Below are positions 25,087 through 37,171 of a DNA stretch of 64,000 nt, piece after piece. The position numbers were made by a program, and so were the translations under genes. The notes beneath the pieces are model-generated. The model had not been told where the DNA came from, did no database searches, and saw nothing but the letters and a program-made list of their open reading frames with translations. Source of the stretch: JAKQIM01 sp029557965. GTDB taxonomy: Bacteria; Chloroflexota; Anaerolineae; Anaerolineales; UBA4823. The stretch covers positions 53,277-117,276 of the forward strand of contig DAOQUL010000005.1 in NCBI GenBank assembly GCA_035341015.1. Reading direction: 5' to 3'. Numbering within the stretch: position 1 is the stretch's first letter; every line of letters starts with the position of its first letter.

Positions 25087-26432
25087 ATGAGCGACTTAGA
25101 GACCCGTTACCAGCAGACGCTGGCGTATTTGTACAGTTTTGTCGATTTCAGCCTCAAACACTCGGTGGATCTCAAGCCCGAGCAGTTTGACCTGGGGCGC
25201 ATGCAGGCCCTGGTTGAGGCCCTGGGCAATCCACAGGCCAGGTTCTTGTCGATCCACGTGGCGGGCACCAAGGGTAAAGGCTCAGTCTCGGCATTGTGCG
25301 CCAGTGCGCTGCAAACCCAAGGCTACCGTGTGGGGCTGTATACCTCGCCGCACCTCGACGATTACACCGAGCGCATCCAGGTGAACGGCCAGATGATCGA
25401 CCACGCCGAGCTGGTGGCGCTGGTCGATGAACTCAAGCCTTATATTGCTTCCATCCCGCGGCTGACGACCTTCGAGATCACCACGGCCCTGGCCTTCATG
25501 TATTTTGCCCGCCAGGGGTGTGATGCTGCCTTGATCGAAGTGGGCCTGGGTGGGCGGCTGGATGCCACCAACGTCATCTTGCCGCAGGTGGCTGTGATCA
25601 CCTCGCTTTCGTACGATCACATGTTCTTGCTGGGGAACACCCTGGCAGAGATTGCCGGCGAGAAGGCCGGGATCATAAAACCGGGTGTGCCGGTGGTGCT
25701 GGCCCCCCAGCCCGAAGAAGCCCGCCAGGTGGTGGCGCGAGTGGCTGGTGAACGAGGCGCCCCGCTGACTGAGGTGGGGGCCGACTACCAGTTTGCCCTG
25801 CTGGAGCATTCGTTGACCGGGCAGACTTTCGAAGTGTGGGCCAGGCCCGAGCCCGGGGCAGCGCCAGCCCCAGTGACCCTGCGCATCCCTCTGTTGGGAC
25901 AGCACCAGGTGAGCAATGCCGTCACCGCGTATGCAGCCTTGCAGGTGGCCCGCCGGCACGGCCTGCCGGTGAGTGACCAGGCCATCCAGGCGGGTTTTGC
26001 CAACGTGGTTTGGCCGGGCCGCTTCGAAGTGCTGCGCCAACAGCCGCCGGTGGTGCTGGACTGCGCCCACAATCGCGATTCGGCGCTCAAGCTGCGCCAG
26101 GCGCTGGACGATTACTTCCCCGCGGCGCCGGTGGTGATGATGTTTGGCGCATCGGAAGATAAAGATGTGGAAGGTATGTTTGCCGAGTTGATGGAGCGTG
26201 TGGAACAGGTGGTGATTGTCAAATCCTTCCACCCGCGTGCCATGCAGCCCGAGAAGCTGCTGGCATTAGCCCAAAGCTACAACTGCCCGGCTCGCATCGT
26301 ATTGGATGTGGCCGATGGATTCGAAGAAGCCCTGCGCCTGGCTGGCGATCGGGCTTTGGTGCTGGTTACCGGCAGTATTTTTGTGGTTGCCGGAGCGCGC
26401 ATTGCCTGGGAAAAGAATAATAGGAGTTGTGA

Positions 26433-26436
<4 letters not shown>
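25087..26436 (+). CDS. folC: Bifunctional folylpolyglutamate synthase/dihydrofolate synthase
   Basis: 449 residues. The ATP-binding loop VAGTKGKGSVSALCASALQ is near residues 57-75. LYTSPHLDDYTERIQVNG, EVGLGGRLDATNVI and the central AGEKAGIIKPGVPVV are Mur-ligase/FolC signatures. The C-terminal ligase domain includes LDCAHNRDSALKLRQAL. It adds glutamate to dihydropteroate and/or folates in the cytosol. The stop codon overlaps the lon start (ATGA), so expression of the two is coupled, an unusual pairing. Confidence 0.95.
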
Positions 26437-28937
<2,501 letters not shown>

Positions 28938-28946
28938 GCGGCGGCA

Positions 28947-30239
28947 TTGTACGATATACCTGGCTTGCTGGCACAAGGCATGGGCGCGGGGCTGCATTGG
29001 TTCCCGGAGGATGTGCCGTTGGCGCGCCTGGCCTCNNNNNNNNNNNNNNNNNNNNNNNNNNNNNNNNNNNNNNNNNNNNNNNNNNNNNNNNNNNNNNNNN
29101 NNNNNNNNNNNNNNNNNNNNNNNNNNNNNNNNNNNCTGCCGCACGTCTACAGCCTGGAAGGGCGTTACTTGGGGCGGGAGGGCACACAGACCAACCCCCT
29201 GCCGGCCCGGCGCTTGCGCCAACTGCTGGTAGAGCGGGGCGCGGTGCAGTTCGAGGCCCGCCCCCTGCCAGATGCCAGCCTGGACGACCTGGATCCGGCT
29301 CAGGTGCAGGCCTACATGGAAAGAGCCAACCAGGATGGCCTGCTGCCGCCCTCGATCTCTGAGCAAGACTGGCTGGTGCGGCGCGGCTGCCTGAGGCGGG
29401 TGGAGGGGGTTCTGCGGCCGACCTATGCCGCGCTGCTGTTGTTTGGGCGCTGCCCACAGCAGTGGCTGCCCAATGCCACCTTGCTGGCGGGGCGCTTCCC
29501 GGGGGTGACCCTTGCAGATAGCTACATCAAGCAAGACATCAGCGGTACCTTGCCTGAGCAACTGCGCCAGGCCGAGGCCTTTGTGCGGGGCAATTTGCGC
29601 AGCGTGGTGCGCCTGGTGGGTCTCCAGCACCAAGAAGCGCCCGAGTACCCGTTCGAAGCGGTGCGCGAGCTGTTGGTGAATGCCATTGCCCACCGCGATT
29701 ACAGCGTGCAGGGCGATAACACCCACCTGTACATCTTCTCAGACCGCCTGGAGGTGCATTCACCCGGCGGCCTGCCCGGCCCGGTGACGCTGGATAACCT
29801 GCTGGAAGCGCGCTTCTCGCGCAACCCGGTGGTGGTGCAGGTGCTGGCAGACCTGGGCTTTGTGGAGCGCCTGGGCTACGGCTTGAACCGGGTGGTGACG
29901 GTGACCCGCGCCGCCGGCCTGCGCCCACCGCGCTTTGAAGATGCCTCGGGCACTTTCCGCGTCACCCTGTACAGCGGGCTGGACGCTGCCACCCACCCTG
30001 TACCAGACCTGTCTGTCTACGCCTCGCTGGCGCTCAACCCACGCCAGCAGATGGCCCTGGCATACCTGGCGGGCCACCGCCGTATTACCAGCCGCGAATA
30101 CCAGGACCTTTGCCCCGATGTGCACGCCGAGACCTTGCGGCGCGACCTGGCAGACCTGGTGAGCCAGGGTGTGCTGCTCAAGATCGGCGATAAGCGGGCC
30201 ACGTATTACATCCTGAAGAAGGTCGCTCCGGCCGCTTAG
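28947..30239 (+). CDS. AlbA_2 / GHKL-ATPase transcriptional regulator-like protein (interrupted by assembly gap)
   Basis: The frame runs about 30 residues before the N block, then about 366 after it. Before the gap GLHWFPEDVPLARLA fits the N-terminal strand of the AlbA_2 domain. After it LEGRYLGREGTQTNPLPARR is the AlbA_2 end. A helical linker, an HATPase_c_4 domain (FEAVRELLVNAIAHRDYSVQG, LGFVERLGYGLNRV) and a C-terminal winged helix (TSREYQDLCPDV) follow. The missing AlbA_2 core should be roughly 60 residues, more than the 33 codons of N, so the true gap length differs. The start (TTG 28947 or ATG 28980) is uncertain. The family is usually annotated as DNA-binding regulators. Confidence 0.75.
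   Translation: MYDIPGLLAQGMGAGLHWFPEDVPLARLAXXXXXXXXXXXXXXXXXXXXXXXXXXXXXXXXXXLPHVYSLEGRYLGREGTQTNPLPARRLRQLLVERGAVQFEARPLPDASLDDLDPAQVQAYMERANQDGLLPPSISEQDWLVRRGCLRRVEGVLRPTYAALLLFGRCPQQWLPNATLLAGRFPGVTLADSYIKQDISGTLPEQLRQAEAFVRGNLRSVVRLVGLQHQEAPEYPFEAVRELLVNAIAHRDYSVQGDNTHLYIFSDRLEVHSPGGLPGPVTLDNLLEARFSRNPVVVQVLADLGFVERLGYGLNRVVTVTRAAGLRPPRFEDASGTFRVTLYSGLDAATHPVPDLSVYASLALNPRQQMALAYLAGHRRITSREYQDLCPDVHAETLRRDLADLVSQGVLLKIGDKRATYYILKKVAPAA
29036..29135. other. Assembly gap of 100 N
   Basis: Exactly 100 undetermined bases inside the AlbA_2 coding region. The round length suggests a scaffolding placeholder and not a measured distance, so sequence and reading frame through it are unknown. Confidence 0.99.
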
Positions 30240-30281
30240 CCGGGCTGTGGGGAGGCAGGCCTCCCGGTTCCCCTGAAGACC

Positions 30282-31721
30282 ATGGCATTTCGCTCGCTCG
30301 AGTTCCTCTATTTCTTTGCCCTGTTTTACGCCCTTTACCTGGTGCTGCAAAAGCAGCGCCGGCTGCAGAACCTGCTGCTGTTGGCGGCCTGTTACGTTTT
30401 CTACGGCTGGGGCGGTTGGCGGATGGCCCTCTTGATTGGCGGGCTGACCCTGCTGGACTACCTGGTGGGCCTGGGGTTGGGGCCGGGCAAAGATGAGAAG
30501 GCAGCCCGCCTGCCGCGCGGCCTGCTGTTGCTCACCTCATTGGGGGCTAACCTGGGGGCGTTGGTGGCCTTCAAGTACTTCAATTTCTTCGCCGGCAGCT
30601 TCTTCAGCGTGCTCAACCGCCTGGGGGTAGAGGCGGCCGCGCCCAGCCTGGACCTGGCCCTGCCGCTGGGGATCAGCTTCTTCACGTTGAAGTCAATGAG
30701 CTATGTGATCGATGTGTACCAGCGGCGCAGCCAGCCCACGCGCAGCCTGCTGGAATATGCCATCTACGTGGCCTTCTTCCCGGCGCTGCCGGCGGGGCCA
30801 ATGGACCGGGCACACGTGCTCTTGCCGCAGATCGCCCGGCCGCGCAGCCCCAGCGCCTCGCAAACGGCGGCGGGGGTGTACCTGCTGATCTGGGGCTTCT
30901 TTAAGAAGCTGGTGGTGGCTGATAACCTGGCCAACGTGGTGAACCCGGTTTTTGCCGACCCGGCCCAATATGCAGGCGCAGATTACCTGCTGGCGGTGCT
31001 GGCATTTGGGGTGCAGATCTACGCCGATTTCTCGGCCTATTCGGATATTGGGCGCGGCCTGGCCAAGCTGCTGGGCTTTGAGCTGACGATCAACTTCCGC
31101 CTGCCGTTCTTGGCCCTCAACCCCACCGACTTCTGGCAGCGCTGGCATATTTCCTTCTCTGAATGGCTGAGGGACTATATCTTCTTCCCCTCGCGGCGGG
31201 CCTTGCTGAAGCTGAAGTTTTTGCCAGAGCTGCTGCCGCCCATGATCACGATGCTGGTCAGCGGTTTGTGGCATGGGGCGGGATGGACCTTTTTGCTGTG
31301 GGGGGGCTACCACGGGCTGTTGATGGTGCTGTACCGGCGGTTTGAGAAGCGCCCGATCCACCAGGACCCCTGGAACAGCGGGCAGGCCTTCCCATTGGTG
31401 GGGCTGAGGATCGTGTTGATGTTGGCGCTGGTGTCCTTCGGCTGGCTGTTCTTCAGGGCCGAGTCGGTGGGGCAGGTGTGGTATATGCTGAGCCACTTTA
31501 GGGCGGCGGCCTCTGAGCAGAGCCTGCTCTTTGCCACCGACCTGCTGTTCTATAGCGCGCCGCTGATCTTGATGGACACGGTGCAGTATGCCAGCGGCAA
31601 CCTGCTGGTGGCCACGCGCCTGCCGGCCCCACTGAGAGCCTTGTTCTATGCCCTGCTGTTGGCGGGGATCATTTTGCTGGCCCCCAGCGAGGTGACGGAA
31701 TTCATCTACGCTCAATTTTAA
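30282..31721 (+). CDS. MBOAT-family membrane O-acyltransferase (AlgI/DltB-like)
   Basis: 479 residues with about ten membrane helices. The MBOAT core is clear: FFTLKSMSYVIDVYQRR, QIYADFSAYSDIGRGLAKLLGF, NPTDFWQRWHISFSEWLRDY and the catalytic histidine region SGLWHGAGWTFLLWGGYHG. AlgI-type members move acetyl groups across the membrane onto exported polysaccharides, usually with an SGNH partner such as AlgJ/AlgX. No such partner is visible here. GGGAGG/CCTCCC forms a small hairpin 24 bases before the ATG and the ribosome site is weak. It ends at a strong terminator. Confidence 0.92.
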   Translation: MAFRSLEFLYFFALFYALYLVLQKQRRLQNLLLLAACYVFYGWGGWRMALLIGGLTLLDYLVGLGLGPGKDEKAARLPRGLLLLTSLGANLGALVAFKYFNFFAGSFFSVLNRLGVEAAAPSLDLALPLGISFFTLKSMSYVIDVYQRRSQPTRSLLEYAIYVAFFPALPAGPMDRAHVLLPQIARPRSPSASQTAAGVYLLIWGFFKKLVVADNLANVVNPVFADPAQYAGADYLLAVLAFGVQIYADFSAYSDIGRGLAKLLGFELTINFRLPFLALNPTDFWQRWHISFSEWLRDYIFFPSRRALLKLKFLPELLPPMITMLVSGLWHGAGWTFLLWGGYHGLLMVLYRRFEKRPIHQDPWNSGQAFPLVGLRIVLMLALVSFGWLFFRAESVGQVWYMLSHFRAAASEQSLLFATDLLFYSAPLILMDTVQYASGNLLVATRLPAPLRALFYALLLAGIILLAPSEVTEFIYAQF

Positions 31722-31760
31722 AACAGAGAAGGTGGCGCCAAGCGCCACCTTCTCTGTTTT
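31720..31760. terminator. Bidirectional terminator, 19-bp stem
   Basis: AAAACAGAGAAGGTGGCGC and its complement form a perfect 19-bp stem with loop CAA. The arms end in AAAA and TTTT, so it serves both the MBOAT gene and the convergent GT-C/NHL gene. Confidence 0.94.
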
Positions 31761-31762
31761 GA

Positions 31763-34700
31763 TTAAGGTACGAAGTGTAGGATGCGGTGGTTGCCGCTGT
31801 CGGCGACCCACAGCCCGCCGGCAGGATCGGCGGCGAGGCCAGATGGCAGGATGAAGGTGCTCAGCTCGCTGCCGTAGTCGCCCCAGTAGCTGACGAACTC
31901 GCCGGCGGCGTTGAAGCGCAGGATGCGGCTGCCCTCGGGATCGGACAGATAGATGCTGCCGGTGGCATCCGCGATGATAGAGGGTTTGTTGTCCAGCGAT
32001 TGGCCAAACCAGGCCACCACGTCCCAACTGCGGACGGGGATGAAGATGCCCATTTCGCCGGGCTCGAAGACCTGCACACGCTGGTTCCAGGTGTCGGCCA
32101 CATAGACCAGGCCATCGGGGTCAACGGTGAGACCGGTGGGTTCGTCAAACTGGCCGGGATCGTAGCCAACGGTGCCAAACTGGGTGATGTAGCCGCCCTG
32201 GGGGTCAAAGACCACAACGCGCTTGTTGCCGGTATCGGTGACATAGACCATGCCATTGGCATCAATGGCGATATCGCGCGGGCCCCACAGGGCAAAGGGG
32301 GTCTCACCCTGGCCGAAGAAGCCCCACATGGTGAGGAACTGGCCATCGGCGGTGAATTTTTGCAGGCGGTGGTTCCAGGTGTCGGCCACGTAGACCGAGC
32401 CATCTGGGCCAACGGCCACCCCCCAGGGTTCGTAGAAGGTGCCGCCGGGGGCAGCGCCCTTAGAGAGATCGGCGAAGGTGCCCCACACATCGAGCACCTG
32501 GCCATCGGCCGAGAGATGCTGAATGCGGTGGTTGTTGGTGTCGGCGACGTAAATGGTGCCATCGGGGGCAACGGCCACATCGCGGGGGTTGAGGAATTGG
32601 CCGGGGTCGATGCCCTGGACGCCGTAGCTGAGGTCGGCAGTGAGATTGACCTGCTTGCCCTCGTAGGGGTCGGCGACGACTTCGGCGGCGCTTGGGCCGA
32701 CACCGTAGTCCCACAGTTGAGAGACCACATCTTTGCGCAGGTAGAGGCGCATCTTGCCGGAGGGGTTCCAGGTATCCAGGCCCATATCGAGGCCGGTGAC
32801 CTGGCCATACTTGGTGTAATCACGGTTGAGCCAGATCTGGAAGATGGCCTCGCGCAGGTTGGGATCGCGGAAGGCGTTGAGCAGGCGATCGCGGGTCAGG
32901 TTGAAGTAATCTTGATTGGGCCACCAGATGCGGATGTAATCAAAACGGTAGTAGGCCTGGCCGACGATGGGCTCGATCTTGCCGAAGTTGTTCTCGCCAA
33001 CCAGGATGGCAGGGGCATCGCGCAGGTCGCGGGTGGGGGTGCTGCCATAGAAGCGCTGGTTGGGGTAGTTGCGCAGGTACCACCAATAGGGGTAGGTGGT
33101 GTCGCTGTCGTATGCCACCACCATATCCAGGCCACCGGTGAGGCGCCGGGAGAGGTCTTCGATCTGGGCGAGGGCCAGCTTATCGCCGGGGCCAGAGTGG
33201 GCGTAGACCAGGTATTCGGTGGCGCGGTCGTAGTTGACGTAAGAGGCCATGAAGGCGGCGCGCGCAGTGAGCACAGCCAAGAAGCCCAAAAAGCCCAGGG
33301 CAATGAAGTGGCGGATGTGCATGGAAGGCCATTCGTTGAGCAGGCGGAAGAGGGCATAGCCGCTGAGCAGGGCCGCGCCGAGGGCGATGAGAAACTCGCT
33401 GGTGGCGGATAGCTGATCGAGAGATTGGCCGGCGAAGGGCGGGTTGGCGCCCAGCAGCGAGCGCAGGGCGGCGGGCAAGGCCAGGATGAAGACCAGGAGG
33501 GCGGCGGGCATCAGCCAGCCGCGGGCGGTGCGCAAGAAGCCCCAGCGCACGTTATCTACCAGCGTGCCCACCGTCCAGCCAGAGAGGATGATCATGGGCA
33601 AGGTGATGTGGACGGTCAGCCAGGGCATCTTTTCGCCGGCGATGGAATAGGCCAGCAGGCTGGTGATGGCCCAAAAGCCCATGAGGGCAAGGAAGGGGGG
33701 CTTTTGCAGGGCAGGCAGGGGAGCGGGCTCTTCTGCGTTGGGCAGGGGGGCCTCAGATGGTTCAGCCTGGGAAGGCTGGGGTTCTTCGACCAGGGCGGGT
33801 TGGCGGTCGCGCAGGAAGAGGAAGATGGCCAGGAGAGAGCCGATGGCGGGGAGGAATTCGTAGAGCGGGATCTGGAGCAGGGCGTAATAGTAAAGGGGCT
33901 GGCTGCCGCGGTTGACCTCTTGCTGGGCCAACCAATAACCCAGAGAGCCCAGGGTGCCGGTGAAGAAGCCGGCGCCGTTGGTGAAGAGGGTGGTGTAGAA
34001 GACGGTGAAGACGGAGTACCAGAGGGCGGCATTTCCCAACCACAGGCGGCGGTTCCAGACCAGGCCAAGCACCACCGAGAGGATCACGACGGGCACCAAC
34101 ACGGCAGCGATCTGTAAGATGCTGGTGAGGGTGAGGGCGCGCACCTCGGTGGCGTTGACGGGGATGCTCCAGCCGACGGCGTTGATGAGGAAGGGGGAGA
34201 GCTGGGGCAGGATGAGGGTGCCGAGGAGCATGGCCAGGTCGAAGGAACGCTCCTGGCGGAGCTGGGCCAGGCCGAAGCCGGTGAGAGCGTAATAGACGGC
34301 CCCCACCACAGCCAGGAGGCCCAGCCCGAGCATACTGAGGGGGTAGGCCCTGGGGATGGCAGTGGCGGATACGGCGGGTGTGGCGGGGCTGGTGGTGGCG
34401 CTGGGCACCGCCGGGCCGGAACCGGCAAAATACAGGATGGCGGCGATGGAGAATAGGAGCAGGGCCAGCAGCAGGGCGATGATGAAGCGGGTGCGGGCCT
34501 GGTTGGAGATCCAGGGCCGGCCCGTGATGCGGTAGATGAGGTAGATGGCGAGGAAGAGCAGGGCCTGGGCGGCGTAAATGAAGGAGGTCTCTTTGGTGCA
34601 GAAGTGCAAGACGTTGACGAGGGTGAACCAATAGAGATAGCGGGAGTGGCCGGTGTGCATGTAGCGCAGCATGGCCCACAGCATCATCACGCCGAAGAGG

Positions 34701-35161
34701 GCCACAAAGGCCTCATTGCGCACGTAGCGCCCGTAATAGAGCATGTAGGGCGAGATGGTGAAGAACAGGGCGGCGGCAATGGCCCCCACGCGGCCTAGGT
34801 AGCGGCGGTAATGCCACATGAAGTAGACGGTGGCTATGCTGAAGAGGACGGCCGGGATGCGGGCGGAGGTGTCGCTGTCGCCGAAGAGGAAGTAGGACAG
34901 GGCCACGAGGTGGAACTGGAGCGGCCCGTGGGTGACGGGATCGTGAGCATAGCCACTGCCCTTAGAGAGCAGCCAGGAGAAGTAAACGTGCGAGGTCTCA
35001 TCGTGGCTCATGACGCGCGGCTCGAGCAAGTAGAAGCGGGTGATGATGGCCAGGATGACGACCAGGGCAAAGACGAGGGTCTCCCAGCTCAGGCGGAAGC
35101 CAGCCAAGACGGGGCGGTCGAGCAGGGTGGGTTTTTCTTCGGTGGGTTGAGCAAGCTGCAT
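31763..35161 (-). CDS. GT-C glycosyltransferase (Agl23-like, TIGR03663) fused to NHL beta-propeller
   Basis: 1132 residues from ATG 35161, which has AAGGAG five bases upstream; seven further N-terminal codons to 35182 are rejected. The first half has a dozen or more membrane helices. The GT-C acidic motif is VMSHDETSHVYFSWLL in the first outer loop, and YYGRYVRNEAFVALFG and FCTKETSFIYAAQ follow. These match the flippase-activity-associated Agl23 family of lipid-linked sugar transferases. Residues from about 850 on form at least six NHL repeats such as PRDVAVAPDGTIYVADTNNH, a propeller predicted outside the cell. The fusion may tether glycosylation to a binding platform. Confidence 0.87.
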   Translation of the reverse strand: MQLAQPTEEKPTLLDRPVLAGFRLSWETLVFALVVILAIITRFYLLEPRVMSHDETSHVYFSWLLSKGSGYAHDPVTHGPLQFHLVALSYFLFGDSDTSARIPAVLFSIATVYFMWHYRRYLGRVGAIAAALFFTISPYMLYYGRYVRNEAFVALFGVMMLWAMLRYMHTGHSRYLYWFTLVNVLHFCTKETSFIYAAQALLFLAIYLIYRITGRPWISNQARTRFIIALLLALLLFSIAAILYFAGSGPAVPSATTSPATPAVSATAIPRAYPLSMLGLGLLAVVGAVYYALTGFGLAQLRQERSFDLAMLLGTLILPQLSPFLINAVGWSIPVNATEVRALTLTSILQIAAVLVPVVILSVVLGLVWNRRLWLGNAALWYSVFTVFYTTLFTNGAGFFTGTLGSLGYWLAQQEVNRGSQPLYYYALLQIPLYEFLPAIGSLLAIFLFLRDRQPALVEEPQPSQAEPSEAPLPNAEEPAPLPALQKPPFLALMGFWAITSLLAYSIAGEKMPWLTVHITLPMIILSGWTVGTLVDNVRWGFLRTARGWLMPAALLVFILALPAALRSLLGANPPFAGQSLDQLSATSEFLIALGAALLSGYALFRLLNEWPSMHIRHFIALGFLGFLAVLTARAAFMASYVNYDRATEYLVYAHSGPGDKLALAQIEDLSRRLTGGLDMVVAYDSDTTYPYWWYLRNYPNQRFYGSTPTRDLRDAPAILVGENNFGKIEPIVGQAYYRFDYIRIWWPNQDYFNLTRDRLLNAFRDPNLREAIFQIWLNRDYTKYGQVTGLDMGLDTWNPSGKMRLYLRKDVVSQLWDYGVGPSAAEVVADPYEGKQVNLTADLSYGVQGIDPGQFLNPRDVAVAPDGTIYVADTNNHRIQHLSADGQVLDVWGTFADLSKGAAPGGTFYEPWGVAVGPDGSVYVADTWNHRLQKFTADGQFLTMWGFFGQGETPFALWGPRDIAIDANGMVYVTDTGNKRVVVFDPQGGYITQFGTVGYDPGQFDEPTGLTVDPDGLVYVADTWNQRVQVFEPGEMGIFIPVRSWDVVAWFGQSLDNKPSIIADATGSIYLSDPEGSRILRFNAAGEFVSYWGDYGSELSTFILPSGLAADPAGGLWVADSGNHRILHFVP

Positions 35162-35187
35162 AATAACTCCTTGTGAAGGCAAGATGG

Positions 35188-35211
35188 GGCCGCCCCAGGA
35201 GGGGGGCGGCC
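35188..35211 (-). terminator. GC-rich hairpin between the channel gene and the GT-C/NHL gene
   Basis: GGCCGCCCC and GGGGCGGCC form a perfect 9-bp stem in the 57-base spacer, followed in the minus direction by CCATCTTGCC instead of a U-run. It may weaken read-through from the channel gene. Confidence 0.45.
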
Positions 35212-35218
35212 TTGATCT

Positions 35219-37123
35219 TTAGCCTTCGGCCAGGACGATGATGCGATCTGCCTCGGTAAAGGTGATCTGTTTCGATTTCTCGGGGTTGATGACCACGCCG
35301 TAGGCGTTTTTGGGGTCTTCGGAGAGGGCCTTGAGGCGATAACCAATGGCTACGTGACCCTGGCGGCGGGCGGCCTCGAGCACGGTGTAGAAGTTGAGGG
35401 GCTTGCCGGTTTGGACGTAGTCGTTGGCGGGGTTGAGGTAAAGCTCAGAGCCCTCAGGGTCGAAGAGGTCTTCGAAGACGGGGGCCAGGGACTTGTTTTC
35501 AGAGATCTGCGACATGAGCAGGCTGATGAGCTTGTCGCTGACGATGAAATCGTCGGCGCGGCTGACCTCGGCCAGCTCGCGGTTGCGCACATCGAGGATC
35601 TCAGAGACGATGGCCAGGTGGCGGCCGGTCTTCTCAGAGATGTCGCGCAGGTGGAGCAGGGTGACGAGGGAGCGGGCATCGGCCTCTTGGGCGTTGTGAA
35701 GGTCGTTGGAGCTGAGGGTGATGATGTGGTCGAACTGGGTGACATCTAGGCTGTCGAGGGTGCGGCGTTCGATGGTATCGCCGTGCTGGATGGTGAGGGT
35801 AATGTTCTGCAGCTCATCGCAGTCGCAGGCTTCTTCCATCTCGGCCTGGGGGGTGCCGCTGAGGACTTTGACGGTGGAGCCGGGGGCCACGTAGGCATCC
35901 AGCTCGTGGATGATGATGGGGGCGCGGCGGTTCCAGCCGAGGATGAGGGTGTGCTCGGGGCCGGCGGCGGGGCTGGTGCGGGTGTGGATGGCGGCGGCAT
36001 CGAGCTTGTAATCGGTGAGCCCCGAGAGGATCATGGTGTCATCATCTTCAGAAACAACGACAAGCTTATCACCAGGCTGGATGACGGTGTTCATGGGCGG
36101 GTTGAGGGAGGCCTGGCCACCGGCGGGCAGGATGCCCATAACGGCAGAATCTTCGTAGATGAAGAGGGCCTCGCCAAAGGTCTTGCCGACCATGGAGGGT
36201 TCTTCTTTGATGTAGATCTCATCGCCGCCGAAGTCGAGCAGCTCGGTGTAGATGGTGGAGAGGCCCGATTGGCGGCAGGTTTGGGCGGTGATGCGGGCGA
36301 TGAGTTCATCGACCTTGACCAGCTCGGCCTCGTCTTTGCCCACCAGTTGGGCAGCCTCGAGGTTCTTGGGGTTGCGGATCTCGGCGGTGATGTGGTAGGG
36401 GGCCTGGCGGCGGTGGGGGTTGTTGGTGAGGGCGAGGATGGCTTTGATGGTCTGCGAGTCGGCGTCGGCGGTTTCGGGGGCCAGGATGATGATAGATTTG
36501 GCGGCGTGGGGGTTGACGATCTCAAGGTCGGCGAGGTCCATGGGGCTGCCGGTGCGGCAGACGAGGTGAGTGGTCTGGAAATCAGAGACCTTGCCGCGCA
36601 GCTCGTCTTCCATCTCGACCTTGTCTTTATCGGCGAGGATGGCGATGCAGGCGCGGCGCTGGTTGGCGTTGGCCGAGGCAAGCTCAGAGACGACGGCGAA
36701 GACCTGCTCAGACCAGCCCAGGATGACGGTGTGGTTTTCTTCGACAACCAGGGAGCGGCCCTTGCGCAGCTCTTCGATGCGGCCTTCGATGCCGCTGCCG
36801 AGGACGCCGATGAGGGTGCTGACGATGAAGACGCCGCCGAGGGTGACAATGAACATGGCAAGCAAGAACCACCAGTTACCGCTGTCGCCGCCCATGGTGC
36901 CGGCATCGAGGGTGCGCATGAGGCTCATCCAGGCGACCTGAACGAAGCCCAGGCGGGTGCCATCTTCTTGCAGGCCGATGGGGGTGAGAGAGACGATGGC
37001 AGAGATGAGGATGATGAGAAGGGCAGATGCCACGAAGAGCATGCCAATCATGGCGGGGGTGCCTTTGGCCATCAGGTTATCAAACCAATAACGCAGGCGG
37101 TCAGCAGTGGTGATCTTCTTCAT
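35219..37123 (-). CDS. CASTOR/POLLUX-type ion channel with tandem RCK domains
   Basis: 634 residues. Two membrane helices at about 25-50 and 85-110 flank a pore-loop region (VAWMSLMRTLDAGTMGG). A cytosolic part follows with two RCK-like halves: HTVILGWSEQVFAVVSELA near residue 132 and HTLILGWNRRAPIIIHELD near residue 390. This organisation and GWSEQ/GWNRR motifs match the CASTOR/POLLUX/SYM8 family of cation channels, described in plant nuclear membranes and in bacteria. Ion selectivity cannot be read from the sequence. Eight bases separate the start from the RluB-like gene's downstream spacer. It is the second potassium-type module in the window. Confidence 0.88.
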   Translation of the reverse strand: MKKITTADRLRYWFDNLMAKGTPAMIGMLFVASALLIILISAIVSLTPIGLQEDGTRLGFVQVAWMSLMRTLDAGTMGGDSGNWWFLLAMFIVTLGGVFIVSTLIGVLGSGIEGRIEELRKGRSLVVEENHTVILGWSEQVFAVVSELASANANQRRACIAILADKDKVEMEDELRGKVSDFQTTHLVCRTGSPMDLADLEIVNPHAAKSIIILAPETADADSQTIKAILALTNNPHRRQAPYHITAEIRNPKNLEAAQLVGKDEAELVKVDELIARITAQTCRQSGLSTIYTELLDFGGDEIYIKEEPSMVGKTFGEALFIYEDSAVMGILPAGGQASLNPPMNTVIQPGDKLVVVSEDDDTMILSGLTDYKLDAAAIHTRTSPAAGPEHTLILGWNRRAPIIIHELDAYVAPGSTVKVLSGTPQAEMEEACDCDELQNITLTIQHGDTIERRTLDSLDVTQFDHIITLSSNDLHNAQEADARSLVTLLHLRDISEKTGRHLAIVSEILDVRNRELAEVSRADDFIVSDKLISLLMSQISENKSLAPVFEDLFDPEGSELYLNPANDYVQTGKPLNFYTVLEAARRQGHVAIGYRLKALSEDPKNAYGVVINPEKSKQITFTEADRIIVLAEG

Positions 37124-37171
37124 AATGTTTAGGAGAACCTTTCGAGAAATGAATTTGGTGCGCTGGGGCGC

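Noticed and set aside
31787..33412. 541-codon open frame on the plus strand
   Set aside because: It is the shadow of the NHL part of the GT-C fusion; repetitive Gly/Val/Ala composition with no family motifs.
35783..37132. 449-codon open frame on the plus strand
   Set aside because: Antisense to the CASTOR/POLLUX gene, Gly/Asp-rich and without a ribosome site.
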